A stretch of 64,000 nucleotides of DNA. Origin: Undaria pinnatifida (taxonomy: Eukaryota; Sar; Phaeophyceae; Laminariales; Alariaceae). Both the position numbers and the translations under genes were made by a program. The stretch covers positions 3,628,242 through 3,692,241 of the forward strand of contig JABAKD010000028.1 in assembly GCA_012845835.1 (NCBI GenBank). The letters are read 5' to 3'. Under the pieces are notes generated by a model that did no database searches, was not told the DNA's origin, and saw only the letters and a program-made list of their open reading frames with translations. Below, piece by piece: positions 23,100 to 34,100 of the stretch (within the stretch, counting starts at the first letter, position 1; each line of letters opens with the position of its first letter).

Positions 23100-23740
23100 C
23101 AGTCGAAATACCTATTCGACTTGTACTCCTACTTGGTTTTAACTGTAATATGTCGCAATCTCCAAACCATGGACAACACCGGTCGTTGTCTCTGCTCGCC
23201 CCGTACAAAGAAAACACGCGACACTTTATGAGCAGCTTTGGTAAAGAGATAACGCATTTCACACTTCCAGTGGCTCGACCTTGATGGTGTAGACGTTGTC
23301 GGCGTAGACATTGTTGATGTAGACGTTGTTGATGTAGACGTCGTTAGATGTGCTTGGTCCGATGTCCGTCGCTTGGAACTAGAGGCTTAACTCCATCTTG
23401 AAGTTGGAGAGGTAGGTGGCTGCGTTTCCCTCAAAAGTGATTGCCGTCATCAGTTCCGTCTCGACTGTTCATTATGCAGCCCGTCTCTGCGTCTTGGCCT
23501 CGATGTTTATGAACTCTTCATTCAGGATGGAGAGAAAGCCTGAGGTTGGCTTGCGGGTGTACGCGAAGGCCGGAGATGTCACCAGTGGCTCTTGATCATC
23601 CTGTGTTGATTCCGCAGATCCTGTCTCGGGGTTTTCCCGCGGCTGTCCTTTTGCTGTCGTGAGCGTGTGAACCCTCCTGACGGTCGGTCTAGTTGTTGAG
23701 CTTGGCTCCAAGGCTTGGCTCAAACGTAGCTGGTGCAATC
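23100..23740 (-). pseudogene. Copia polyprotein remnant after integrase
   Basis: A Ser/Thr/Pro-rich 88-codon frame (23472-23738) resembles the linker between integrase and RT. Farther on, a run of GATGTAGACGTTGTT 12-15-bp repeats (23285-23345) is followed by CEMRYLFTKAAHK, which may be the RNase H end. RT itself is not recognisable. Confidence 0.4.
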
Positions 23741-23756
23741 CCGGGTGAAGCGGATA

Positions 23757-24296
23757 TTATTGGCGATCCGTCGACCCATGGCTCAGCTGATGGCCCAGTG
23801 GTCCCAGATGGTGATGATCCAGGGAATCCAATATGGTCCCATGTGATGCTGTTGGTCCAGCTGATGTTCCGGTGATCCAAGATGAAGTTGATCCAGTGAT
23901 CCCGAATATAGTTGCTTCGATGTGCACAAATGCCCTTGAACCGATAGCACGCAAAGCTGATAGATCTGCCTCCTTACCGTGCATCTTGAAGAAAGGTGTT
24001 CTTCCTCCTAATGCCGGGTGAGGTGACCTATTGGTCAGATGAACTGCTGTAAAACACAGTTCACCCCAAACGTTGGGGGGAAAGTTGCTGTCCTTAAGAA
24101 GACACCTCGCCGTTGTCGCAAGGGTCCTTCCAACGCGCTCTGACACCCCGTTCTGTTGTGGCGTAGCTGTCGCGGTGTATTCCATGCTGATGCCGGAGTT
24201 GATGCAAAAATTCTTGAACTCCTCGGAGCTGTATTCGCCTCCCGTGTCGCACCTCAGTCTCTGGATACGTAGCCGTAGTGGAACTGCAACCGTCAT
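23757..24296 (-). pseudogene. Copia integrase, C-terminal part
   Basis: LRCDTGGEYSSEEFKNFC, GISMEYTATATPQQNGVSER and LLKDSNFPPNVWGEL are the Copia integrase core motifs, with the second catalytic Asp and the Glu in NGVSE. The frame then drifts after about 23930 into repeats. A one-base shift separates it from the upstream fragment. Confidence 0.85.
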
Positions 24297-24604
24297 GTTA
24301 TACAGAAAAATGAGTCGACTGCCTCTGTTTTGGATTTCAGGATAAAAATCCCATTCATCCGGGAGTAATCGTCAGTTAACTTTCTGACGTACTTGCACCC
24401 TCCCCGGGCTGCTGGCGCCATGGACCCCATAAGATCCGTATAGACCTGTTCCATTGGTCCGTCGGCATTGTGCTTGATCTTTTTCGGGTGAGCCTTTTGA
24501 GTGCTCTTGCCCACTGCGCAGATGTCACAGCCAAACACAGTGCCGGGGTATTCAACACCGTCGCCTTCCGTCTTGCAGAGAAGCTCCATGCTGTCGAGGC
24601 TCAT
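24293..24604 (-). pseudogene. Copia GAG-pre-integrase and integrase N-terminus
   Basis: The frame starts at an ATG inside the primer-site region. CDICAVGKSTQKAHPKK carries the C-x2-C zinc part, and VYTDLMGSMAPAARGGCKYV with LTDDYSRM carries the first catalytic Asp. The gag start appears fused straight to this domain, implying a deletion of most of gag and protease. Confidence 0.82.
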
Positions 24605-24610
24605 AACCTG
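24597..24610 (-). promoter_or_regulatory. Candidate Copia primer-binding site (tRNA-Met anticodon arm)
   Basis: The plus strand AGG-CTCATAA-CCT has a 3-bp stem, a 7-base loop and anticodon CAT in position, so the element's strand could pair with a tRNA-Met half. Drosophila copia is known to prime with an initiator tRNA-Met fragment. Position just inside the 5' LTR fits. Confidence 0.55.
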
Positions 24611-24616
24611 TTGAAA

Positions 24617-25372
24617 TTTAGGTGGCGGTGTGTAGCGTGTGTCAGCCAGTAGCTGGTATGCGCTTGCGTAGGCTCGCTTGCGGATGATCCGATCAAGACA
24701 GCCTGTGTCATTTTTAGAGGCTAACGCAGACTCACGGCGAAGTGTGTCTGTAGAAGAGCTTCAAAGAAGAGAAGAGAAGACGTTGTTTGGCGACGCCAAG
24801 CCGATATGTTGATTGACGATTAATTTGCTCAGCAGATGAGAGCTGATGGTGAGCAAAAAGGAGTGGTCGAGGTGGGTCTGACCATCACCTGATCGAGACG
24901 GCACAATGTCTATGCTACGGACAGATGTACTCTACAGGTAGTTGTCTGATCTACCTACAGCAACCTTTCCTGAGGCTTGCTCGTGGTCTACCGTACCTAT
25001 GGCAACATTCCCTGAGGTTTGCTTCTGGAAGCTTAGGTACGTCAACGTCCCGACGGCCGACCTTAAGTCATATTCCATGAATGTTCCTAACCGTACGTTA
25101 TTGCGCCGCATTGGTCGTACTAATTATACCGCATTGCTCGTACGTACTACATGTGCCAGCTTTTGGATATGATTAACCAGTAAACTGCTGTGCATCATGC
25201 ATCCAATTTATTACTGCTGACGCCTCTGCATGCTAAGTACCGCATCGATAAACGACATCTAACAGACCTATTATAACTGTATGTTGTACGCATAACTCGC
25301 AAAGTATACTAGATTACTTTTAAGTGTTATCAAGTAAAGACATGATGGTTACTGACAAGTAGCATCTCTAAT
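24617..25372 (-). repeat. Copia 5' LTR
   Basis: Second copy of the long direct repeat, about 95 % identical by eye to 21820-22571. Its outer edge CTCTAAT|AGGCCATGGG lies in the split repeat. Confidence 0.85.
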
Positions 25373-25510
25373 AGGCCATGGGATTTTTGTAATCCGGTAG
25401 CAGTTTTAATTATCTCGAAATCCGTTTTGTGGGAGAGGTTTTGTAGCTTCCCAAATTGAGGAACCTCAGAGAGAAACGTGGTGCACCTCTTCTCCTACCG
25501 TAGTCGTAGC
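25373..25510 (+). repeat. Right half of the repeat split by Copia
   Basis: AGGCCATGGGATTTTTGTAA, then GTGGGAGAGGTTTTGTAGCT and GTGGTGCACCTCTTCTCC, follow the order of 14683-14800. Confidence 0.65.
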
Positions 25511-25587
25511 ACGTGACCAACCGGGTAAACAACAACTATGTTTCTTTCCCGATGGCGCCCCTCACTTTAAGAAGTCTTCAAGAACTG

Positions 25588-25680
25588 TTAAGGAATTAGT
25601 GGGGTATTAGTCCGTTTGATCACTTGCAAAAGGTTAACCAATGCTGACCCAACCTAAGCCTTATAACACTCTCCCCCCCT
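25588..25680 (-). repeat. Dispersed repeat family D, copy 1
   Basis: Shares GTTAAGGAATTAGT, CACTTGCAAAAGGTTAACCA and CCTAAGCCTTATAACA with 25870-25990 and 26970-27058. Confidence 0.75.
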
Positions 25681-25802
25681 GAAACGGCGGGATAGCAGGT
25701 CGGCCGGATACACGGGCGGACTTGTCAATATCTGAGCGGTTTCATTTCCTGGGGATACCTAAGAAAGTATTTTTCAAGGTCGACATGGGGAAAGTCGTAA
25801 GA

Positions 25803-25992
25803 ATTTATTATTGTGGATGGTGGGATTCGAACCGACGACCCAAAAAAGCCATAGTCCTGCCGACGATGCCATTTGTTAAGGGATTAGACTATGTATCGTG
25901 ATTGATTACTAGTCTAATGGGGTAAAATCAGTCCGTTTGACCACTTGCAAAAGGTTAACCAATAGCTTACTCAAACTAAGCCTAATAACAGA
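25803..25992 (-). repeat. Dispersed repeat family D with tRNA-like head, copy 2
   Basis: The minus strand reads box B GGTTCGAATCCC (25821-25833) and a box A-like TGGCATCGTCGG, joined to the family D segment. The order within the element (tRNA-like part distal) is unusual for a SINE. A similar GTCCTGCCGACGA segment is in copy 3. Confidence 0.65.
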
Positions 25993-26194
25993 GCTCCACT
26001 TTTAGCACAAAATCTGACTTTTAAAAAAGAACACATCATCATTATATGCTGTAAAACCCGAAAATAAATCCCCATGATGGCCTAGCTATAGAGTAGGTAT
26101 TATACGGGTGCTATCATACGGCGGCAGAGGTGCGACACCAAACGATTTCTGAAGAGCGTTATTACCCGCACAAAACTTGATTTTGAGGGGGTAA

Positions 26195-26400
26195 AAAAAT
26201 TGGCTTTTCTCGGGTCACATGTGATCCGACCCGCGGATCGGGTCAGGAGGTTGCCAAAATCTCGGCGGGTCGAGTCTGGAGATGCTTCGAAATCACACCG
26301 GTTACAAGCGGCCGGGGATCAGCAGTTTTTCACATTTTTTCACGGATCGGGTCGGGTTGGGTAAACCCGACCCGATGAGTGGTGACCCGACCCGCGAGAA
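26195..26400. repeat. GGGTCGGGT-type low-complexity block
   Basis: Repeated CGGGTC/GACCCG words, some palindromic (GGGTAAACCCGACCCG near 26355). Similar words recur at 61195-61340. Confidence 0.65.
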
Positions 26401-26509
26401 GCCCTGGAAAATATTATGTGCAATCAGATGGACAAACCCTATGGCATAGGCAGGTATTAAAAACGAATGAGTTGCAAAACAAGAATGACAGCTCTGAGGT
26501 CGATATAAA

Positions 26510-26760
26510 CACGCTCCAGCTGTGATTTCGAGAGGGTCTTGTCAAATGTTTGCACGCTGTGTGTAATACATCGATCGCGCGTGTTGCGGGGGGGGGTATG
26601 TCCTCATGAAGGATAGAGGTCGGTGACTCCCCTTCAGCACTACAGTAAGTAGCTATGTAGTATCAGGGTCAACCAGACAGAGGGTGATTGTGCCAATATA
26701 CGCACCCTGCCTCTTGTAGTCTTCGATCAAGCTGTGCACGGAAATTTTTAGTTGGAACAG
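26510..26760 (+). repeat. Dispersed repeat family C, copy
   Basis: CGCTCCAGCTGTGATTTCGA, GATCGCGCGTGTTGCGG and GGTCGGTGACTCCCCTTC align with 19340-19470. Confidence 0.75.
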
Positions 26761-26934
26761 GACCACACATTCAAATAGAGAGCGACCGTTTGTTGATTGT
26801 AACACGGCAATACATGCACCGGGCAATATGAGGAAAACCTAAGGATCTGGCGCCCTTTTTCCCGGCGTGTTTCCGGCAGGAACCACCGACGCTGCCACGG
26901 CATCAAAATATGCATTCATAAGTATAGCGCCCAC

Positions 26935-27060
26935 GACCCTAAAAAAACCATTGTCCTGCCGACGACGCAATTTGTTAAGGAATTAGTAGGTTATTAGTCC
27001 GCTTGACTCACTTGCAACAGGTCAACCAATAGCTCACCCAAACTAAGCCTTGTAACAGCC
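26935..27060 (-). repeat. Dispersed repeat family D, copy 3
   Basis: GTCCTGCCGACGACG, then GTTAAGGAATTAGTAGG and GCTCACCCAAACTAAGCC. Same order as copy 2. Confidence 0.75.
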
Positions 27061-27129
27061 GAGCGAGAAAAACTTGTTCCATCAGTATCTTGATTGATTG
27101 CTATTATTGCCATAACAAGTGTGTATTTT

Positions 27130-27505
27130 TTCATCGCTTTTACCTTCCACCTCAACTCGTTGATGGAGGTTTCACCCTCAGCGACCTTCTCGACAAACAG
27201 GGGACACAGGCGTCTTTTACTGCCTGCTGCCTCCCCGTACCACAGGAGCCTTCGCTTTCATCGCCAATCATGTATATAGGGTTCAGCATTCCCACTTATG
27301 ACCAGCTTTTGACACTCCTCGTCGATTGCCTTCAAAGTTTGCTACCTCTCGCTCTCGCACTTTTTCGCTGGTTGGTCATTTTTGCGCAAGAAAAGGTCGT
27401 TACTCGAGCACGAGTATGGACTCGGGGGGGGAAGCTCGAACCAACGACATTGACTTCTCAGTGGGACGATCGATTCACTTACTACTTCTCCACCGAGGAC
27501 GCCGG
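27130..27505 (-). mobile_element. SINE, family A-related body with a different tRNA-like head
   Basis: The body matches family A (GGGTTCAGCATTCCCA, TCGTCGATTG, CGCTCTCGCAC, TTTGCGCAAGAAAAGG). The head differs, with box B GGTTCGAGCTTC (minus strand of 27431-27442). A plus-strand frame of 174 codons here is an artefact. Confidence 0.7.
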
Positions 27506-27544
27506 GTGTTATTTCTTGCTCGTAATTATCATCAAGTCTTATTT

Positions 27545-27885
27545 CTTCCTTCTTCGTAGCAGGCTGAGAAGCACGTATAAAATCGTGGCAGCAAAGAAAC
27601 ACGTGGAAACCTAGGCACTTGTCCCACAATCATCTTGATAATTTAATATCAACATCTCCCAAATTATGACCATTAGACTAATAATATCGTTTCTCCCTCC
27701 TTCGTGACCCCGGGTGACAAGCACGGGGAAACCTAGCACCTCTCCCACAATTATCTCGATAAACGCAATAATATTAATATAATTCCATCAATGATCACTA
27801 GATTTCATATTGGTACACCTGGTACTTGTATGATTTTTCCCCTCTTCGTGGCAGGGTGAGAAGCACGTGGAAATGTACAGCAGGC
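27545..27885. repeat. Three diverged copies of a roughly 110-bp repeat
   Basis: CTTCGTAGCAGGCTGAGAAGCACG, CACGTGGAAACCTAGGCAC and CCCACAATCATCTTGATAA recur at 27550-27650, 27695-27770 and 27845-27875. Confidence 0.6.
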
Positions 27886-28294
27886 TCTACACAGACGTCT
27901 GGCGTCTAGCGCAAACACGGGCAACCGTCAAAATCTCGCAATATCCACAAAGAAAAAAAAAAACAGGCACGGCCTGACAGCACGCACCAAGACACGTACG
28001 TGCGCACGCAGGCACGACTACGCGCGTATCCGCATATACAAACCTGGCAGTAGACGTTACCTGCCCAAATTTCAATGCTGGACAAGAACGAACAACAACA
28101 TTGTTTTCCAACGCCCCCGCCCGACTAACTTTCGACCTCGGTGGTGACTTTCGCGAGCGCGACGTTAGTTGCGTGAAATCGCTCGTCGTGCTAGTGATAC
28201 CACCAAGGTCAAGGTGTCCTACCCCGGCATCGCCGATAGCAAACCGCTTTACAGAACTTACAGCTTTGCCTATAAGCGCATATTTTTTTCCCCC

Positions 28295-28590
28295 TTCTAG
28301 TAGTGGACCTTCAACGGCGCCAGTATATATGCCTGCGGGAAACACCGGTACTAAGACACTCCGCATACCGCCAGTACCGATTGCTTCCATCTGTACCAAG
28401 ATATTTCACAGGCACTATAGCGGCAACCGGCACTACTCAACCCGCGCAAAAGCGGCAATCGCCACAACTACGCATACTGCCAGTACTGGTCGTTTACCTC
28501 TCGCCAAGAGATTTCACAGACGTTGTAGCAGACAACCCGCACTGTAGCGGCAACCGGCACTGTAGAGGGACCTCCACTACAACCGTAACA
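28295..28590 (+). repeat. Dispersed repeat family E (CACTATAGCGG type)
   Basis: GGCACTATAGCGGCAACCGG, GTAGAGGGACCTCCACTAC and repeats of GCAACCGGCACT. A related copy is at 29788-29945. No protein is recognised in the overlapping frames. Confidence 0.55.
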
Positions 28591-28599
28591 ACCCATCGA

Positions 28600-29787
28600 A
28601 TTATCGCTACATGGTCCACGACGATTTTTTTTCTTCTTCATTCCGCTTCCTACCGCATGGCACGCAAGAAAGCGCACGTCCCGTGGGACGATTTTCCCAG
28701 CCAAATGCATCTACTGGTAGTCAACAACGAAATTGGTGGCTTTTGGAAGGATATCGTGAGAGTTATTTCCGTAGATGCATATCGCACGGCGTTTTATACT
28801 CTCTGATCCAGAAAATCAGCTTTCCGAGCCAAGTTTATCTGAAGTCAAGACAACGAGAAAGCGGTCGCTTCAAGAAATGTATCGTAAGATTTGTCCATAG
28901 ACGGCGTGTATACCCTAGTCAAGAAAATCAGCTGGGAAATTCGTGGGAGGGCTATTCTTTCGTGTACACAGCAGTATCCATATAGCCCAGTAGACTGCAC
29001 ACATTTTTTTCTACGCAGGTGCAACGTCGTGCCAGGAAGCAAGCTAGACAACCCACACACTGCACGTCGGTGTAAAGCACCAATTCTAATTTCGCACGTT
29101 CATAAACGAAAGCAGTCAACCAAAGAGCAGCGTTAGCTGAGCTACTGCACTCCCCATCTAACGAAAACAATTCAGCGTCAGCTACGCTACACGGCCGTTG
29201 TCGAGGAAACTCCCCCTCCCTTCGACAAAAAAATCTAAAAAATCAGTAATAATAACTTTGGAGTATATATAGGAGCAACTGGGTCAGCCAGGCTACGGTG
29301 TGGTCCCGCCATAGAGGCGTAGACAGACAATATTGATTGACGCAAGGCGAACCTCAGGAAATCTAATTACATCACGCTCGGCTTACGACAAATCTACCGC
29401 CTGAATCATACACTAGGACACAAGCACTAAGAAAAATGACATGACAAAAGACGAAGAAAAACGACAAAAAAAAGGGGGGGGGATAAGAAACGGCATCTGC
29501 CCAGAATTCATCCACAACATGGAAAAAACGGCGAAAAAACGACGACAAACCACTCGCCAGCGACAGCAAATCTGCCCCAGACAAAAAAAAACACACACAA
29601 ACACACACACATATCTAAAACGGAGCCCAAGGAGCGCACAAATGCTTTGTGTAATAGCAGTGCTGCATCACTGGGGCAATAACAAAAAATAAAACAATGA
29701 AAAAACGGACGAACAGCAAGAAAAAAAACACGGAAAACAAACGAGAAAACAGCACCCAAACAGGACATACGTCGGACAAAGTAGTGG
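28600..29787. other. Gene-free stretch
   Basis: Short frames (e.g. 28660-28806, MARKKAHVPWDDFPSQ) have no recognised motif. From 29440 the sequence is A-rich. No gene is supported. Confidence 0.4.
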
Positions 29788-29945
29788 TCCCTCTATAGTT
29801 CCAGTATGTGCACTATAGAGGGAAACATCGGCACTATGGCGGCAATCGGCATACTCCGCATACTACCACGACGGGATGTTCCCACCTGCACCAAGCGATT
29901 TCACAGGCACTACAGCGGACAACCGGTACTATGGACGCACCTCTA
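29788..29945 (+). repeat. Dispersed repeat family E, second copy
   Basis: GTGGTCCCTCTATAGTTCC, GGCACTATGGCGGCAAT and GCGATTTCACAGGCACTACA match 28390-28550. Confidence 0.6.
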
Positions 29946-30004
29946 CCGTACTGCGACGTTTCGCCTCACTAGCTTTATCCTATACGATGAAAACTGCAGA
30001 TCAG

Positions 30005-30240
30005 CGAGAGGCGTTTCGACCGAGAGAGGATTTCAAGTCAAAACAAAAAAAAATGCTCCAAACGAGGGTGTTTTTTAAGTCAAAACAAAAAACACTTCAA
30101 GCGAGAAAGGGCTTTGTAAGTAAAAAAAAAACGCTTCAAACGATAGAGTTTAAAGCCAACACAACACGCTTCAAGCGAGACTGTTGTAAGTCAACAACAA
30201 AAACACGCTTCAAGCGAAAGGGCTTTCAGGTAAAAAAAAA
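30005..30240. repeat. About 46-bp minisatellite, five units
   Basis: Units share AAGTCAAAACAAAAAACACTTCAAGCGAGA-like text, shortened here to CGCTTCAAGCGA and AAGTCAAAACAAA. The A-runs vary in length. Confidence 0.75.
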
Positions 30241-30978
30241 AAAAAAAAAAATCGGATCCGATCCGCCCGTCCGAAACTCCTACCGGGTATAAACGTATAA
30301 TCTTAAACTGAATATGTAGTTCCCATTTATTTTCCGAAAAACGCTAAAACAATATTACACCAATATAAACCATAAAGCGCTATATTGGGTCGTATATTAT
30401 ACATATATGCCCACTACCGCCCAAGCTCAAACCGCTTCCCGTGGAATAATGAGCTAGCAATCACAAAAGCTTCATTCCGATATTGTACATACGGGGTTTG
30501 CAAGCTTTTTTACCTAAAAAATGGGCCTATCACAGTAGTGGATGTTTTTTTCCACACGACGGGGCAGTCACCGGGCGGGCGTGTGTGCTCAATCGCTACA
30601 ACTGGCTAAAAGGGGCATCACTATTCGAAAACGAGCGGCCAATCAGACGCTATATAACTGGCTGAACGCAGAATCGTTTGCACGCGCGGCTGATCTGATA
30701 CCACCGCAACGTGCTCAAGACTCCTTCAAAATGCTCAAGACGCCCTAAAAATGCCACCAAAACTTGCTCACAAACGGCCTTTCGCTAACTCCAGCTGGTC
30801 TAAAATGCGGAAACACGTTACAGTCCGAACAAAAGTATCGCCGCAAGTGTCCAGAGGTCACAATTGGCAAACTTCAGCTGGTCTCATCCGGACACACAAC
30901 GCTACACTCGGAGGAGCAAACGTCACTAAACGTGCTCAGTCGCCCTCAGCTGGAGCCGAAACGCGTTACCGGCTAATT

Positions 30979-31157
30979 TCAGCCCGTACCATCTGGCAAG
31001 ATGCTGCACTCTGGGCAAGGATCCCAGTCTGTACAGTTGCCCCAATCGTCAAAGCCGTGGAATAAGTAAGGTAGTTCCGAGTTCGAGGGGTGGAAAAGAC
31101 GCGACAGTTCTCGATTCGAAAGGTAGTCCGTGCCGTTCCCGAAGCCGAGCATTCGTT
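30979..31157 (-). CDS. Tyrosinase-like gene, terminal exon 10
   Basis: This 179-bp exon, with acceptor TGCTCAG, encodes the last 58 residues plus the Glu split with exon 9. It contains LSRLFHPSNSELPYLFHGFD and a CTDWDPCPEC cysteine cluster, then stops with TGA. The block after CuB that ends in a Tyr/Phe-rich motif is usual for the family. Confidence 0.85.
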
Positions 31158-34100
31158 CTGAGCAAGCACAGAGCAGAGGAGGGGGGGGGGCGGGAAGAGG
31201 CCAATGAGGACCACGGTCAGACGAAACGAACAGCATAGAGAGTCAGCCAGGGTACAGAAAAGATGAGGGCAGAAAATAGGCCGTCGATATCGGAGCGCGC
31301 ACCACCAGAGGGAGGGGTGTAATGGGGGCGGGGGGGGGGGGGGGGGGGGGGGGGGGGAATCGGGTAGACCCCTACCTGGCATGAGAGCGCAATTTAAGCA
31401 CTTGCGGATCCCGAGAAAAAGGGAAGGGTTGATATCGGTATTTCGTTCGGTAAAAAGAGGGGTTGAGATTTTGGTCCATGGAGAAGAGCAATTGGCATTT
31501 CGTGAGGCGTCAATAAATACCGTGTTTTCGGAATGTTGGAATTTCCACCACCCCCCCATCCCCCCACCCCGACCTCGTGCACACCTGAAAAAGGAAAGGT
31601 GTCGTCAAGTTTCCCGCCCGATTTATTCCCGCAATCAGCGCTAACCCACTCCATATCGTAGGTATTTTGGTAGTTCTCAGCGAGCCCTAAGATGTGCGAG
31701 GCCTTCTCGAACGCGGGGTGAAGGACCCAAAAGATAGGGTCCAACGGACTCGAGCCGGTGCTCATGGCACCGACCGCGCCGGGCTCGCAGCCAATGACCA
31801 TCATCTGGCGGTACAGCAGCATCGTCATTTCTTCCGGCATGCGCTCGCCATTCTGCAAAAAAAAAAAGAAAACAGAAAAAAGAAAAAAATGTCAAAAAAA
31901 AAAGCGAGGGATCGGAAAGATGTGATGGAGGCGTTTAACGGTTTTCGGGCGGGTACTTAAGGTTGGGCCAGGCTAGGGACAAACAAATGATCCAATGCAC
32001 GTATGATACAATACGGGCTACAGCAGCTTGTCGGATTATGGACTTTTGACACTTGCGCCCGCTTAAGCTGCATCAAGAGCGTAACATAAACATGGCTATA
32101 CATCATGTTTTCCCCCACTCAAGCCCGGAATAAAAAATTACCAAGTATGCTACTTTCACCTATAAATTAAGTAAACTTCATGCTCTTCACACCCGAATCT
32201 GCCAAAAAGAACGTTTTCGTTTTGAAGTCAGTGTAAGAGCGGGTCGTGCACGATAACCTGTGTGTTCGCATCGTACTTGAGCGAAGCCGATCGCGTTTCA
32301 AAAGTTGGGATGCTCATCCACACACTTCGTGTCCACCCGCACTGTTCAGAACAGAGAGCGCAAAATAAACATGCCACGTGCCATGTTTCCCCCCAATCAC
32401 GCTCGAAACAAAGCCTATCAACGCCACCCTTTATCCTCTTACAACCGCCCAACTATGCCGAAAAGAATGGGTATCTATGACACATCGGATACACCATAAG
32501 CCTAGCTGTTACATGAACGGCTTGTGGACTGTAGTCAAGTGCATATTCGAGTCGTACCTGAGCGAAGCCGATCGCGTTTCGCAGGGTGGGATGCTCGTCC
32601 GTATACTTGTCTCCACCGAATCTGGTTAGAAGCACCTTTGCCGCTTCTTCCATGATATCGTACACCTACGAGGTTGGTTGTAAGCGCCGCATGGAAACGA
32701 TACGGGAGGGGAGGGGAGGGGGGGGGCAGAAGGACGGGTGAAAATAATACCAGGGATGTTTTATGGCTGTTGTGATTATCAAAGTGCTGCATCGCTGGCG
32801 CTGTAACCGCAAGGTTGGATAGTAGGCGTGGTTATTTTTTTTAATGCAGGGTGGGTGGCCTCGTTGTGAAACAGACTGGCCGGGTGTTTCAGTCATCGAC
32901 TTTTTCATCTTCCAGACACCCTCGCGGGAGGTATTCCCCTCCGCGCTCTTTCTGAAGAAAAGCACACCTGGTACAATGGAAGCGATTCGTAGTCAATACG
33001 AGGGTACCATGCAGCCGGCAGCTTATCTGCACTGCATTAAGCCAAAAACAGCCAGAACCCAAAACATCTCGACGCATGCCGCGTAATACACCTCATCGTC
33101 GTAAAGTCGTAATCAGCCAGTGCGGTCGGTACCTTGCCAGGCAACACACCCGCACTAAAGTGGAACTCCACACTAAAATTTACAGCACTCAACTGGGACC
33201 CCGCACGAAATTTACCGCACTAAATTGGGACCCCGCACCCAAGCTTACCGCACTAAATTGGGACCCCGCACAAAAGCTTACCGTACTAAACTTGGACCGC
33301 GCACTAAAGGTTACCGTACTAAACTGAGAACCCGCACTAAACGTTACCGCACTAAAGGGGGACCCACGAATGTAACCTCTTGGGAACTTCACGGGGGAAA
33401 CACGTCAAAGAAAAAGCGACGATTACATAATCAGCCACACGAAGGAGCCTGTGATTGCTGGGGTAGAACGTGCGATCGAAGGGCAAGGTCAGCAGGAGAG
33501 ACAGAAGACACGCGCACAACGGCCGATACTTACATCATATGCGTACTATTTCAACTGTTGCACGCTCGCCTGTTGCGGCCGGGTGATACACCCCCGAATT
33601 TTCTATATTTTTCGAGTCATTCCACGGTGGGGGTTTGCAGTTTTTGGGTTAAATTTTGCGGACCGGGGTTGAGCTCGTCAAGTGTGGAAACTGCCGATTA
33701 ATATGACGATTATGACGAATGTGGTTGTGTTAACAGGACTATTGTAGTGCCTACAAGCGTTGGTCGGCTTGTGCGAACGAATATCTTCCAAGTCAGGCTT
33801 CGGGTGAAATGCTCAAGTCATCGCCATCACGTTTCTCGTGCTGTGATAGGAGAACAGAAACTTCGGCTGCATCTATATGATAGCGTGGGACGACTATTTC
33901 GCGTTTTTTTTCTTCAATGGAATAAAATGGCCTCCAAAATTACTAAAATGCGCTTATAATCAAGAAAACGAGCCAACAAACGAAATCATCTCGACGAGTG
34001 TGTGTCACGCACCTCATCGTCCGTAAATTCAAAAGGGTCGACCTTGCACGTACACCCGCACCGCTCCGTCTGACCCACGACGCAACTCTCGTCACAGTCG

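Larger units (their letters stand above)
21820..25372 (-). mobile_element. Copia-type retrotransposon, internally deleted
   Basis: Long direct repeats of about 750 bp (21820-22571, 24617-25372) flank an interior that encodes, on the minus strand, a GAG-pre-integrase/integrase remnant. A purine tract GGGAGGAGGC (minus strand of 22572-22581) directly precedes the 3' LTR, as a polypurine tract should. Next to the 5' LTR the plus strand reads AGGCTCATAACCTG (24597-24610), the shape of a tRNA-Met anticodon arm, as in half-tRNA-primed copia. Gag, protease and RT are missing or unreadable. Confidence 0.8.

Noticed and set aside
25815-25876. A functional tRNA gene on the minus strand
   Set aside because: Box B is perfect but the D-arm and acceptor pairing are poor, and related segments recur nearby as repeats.
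27090-27614. 174-codon plus-strand frame with hydrophobic segments
   Set aside because: It lies over a minus-strand SINE-like repeat and shows no known motif.
28295-28590. CRISPR-like spaced repeats
   Set aside because: Repeat units and spacing are irregular and the context is a eukaryotic repeat region.
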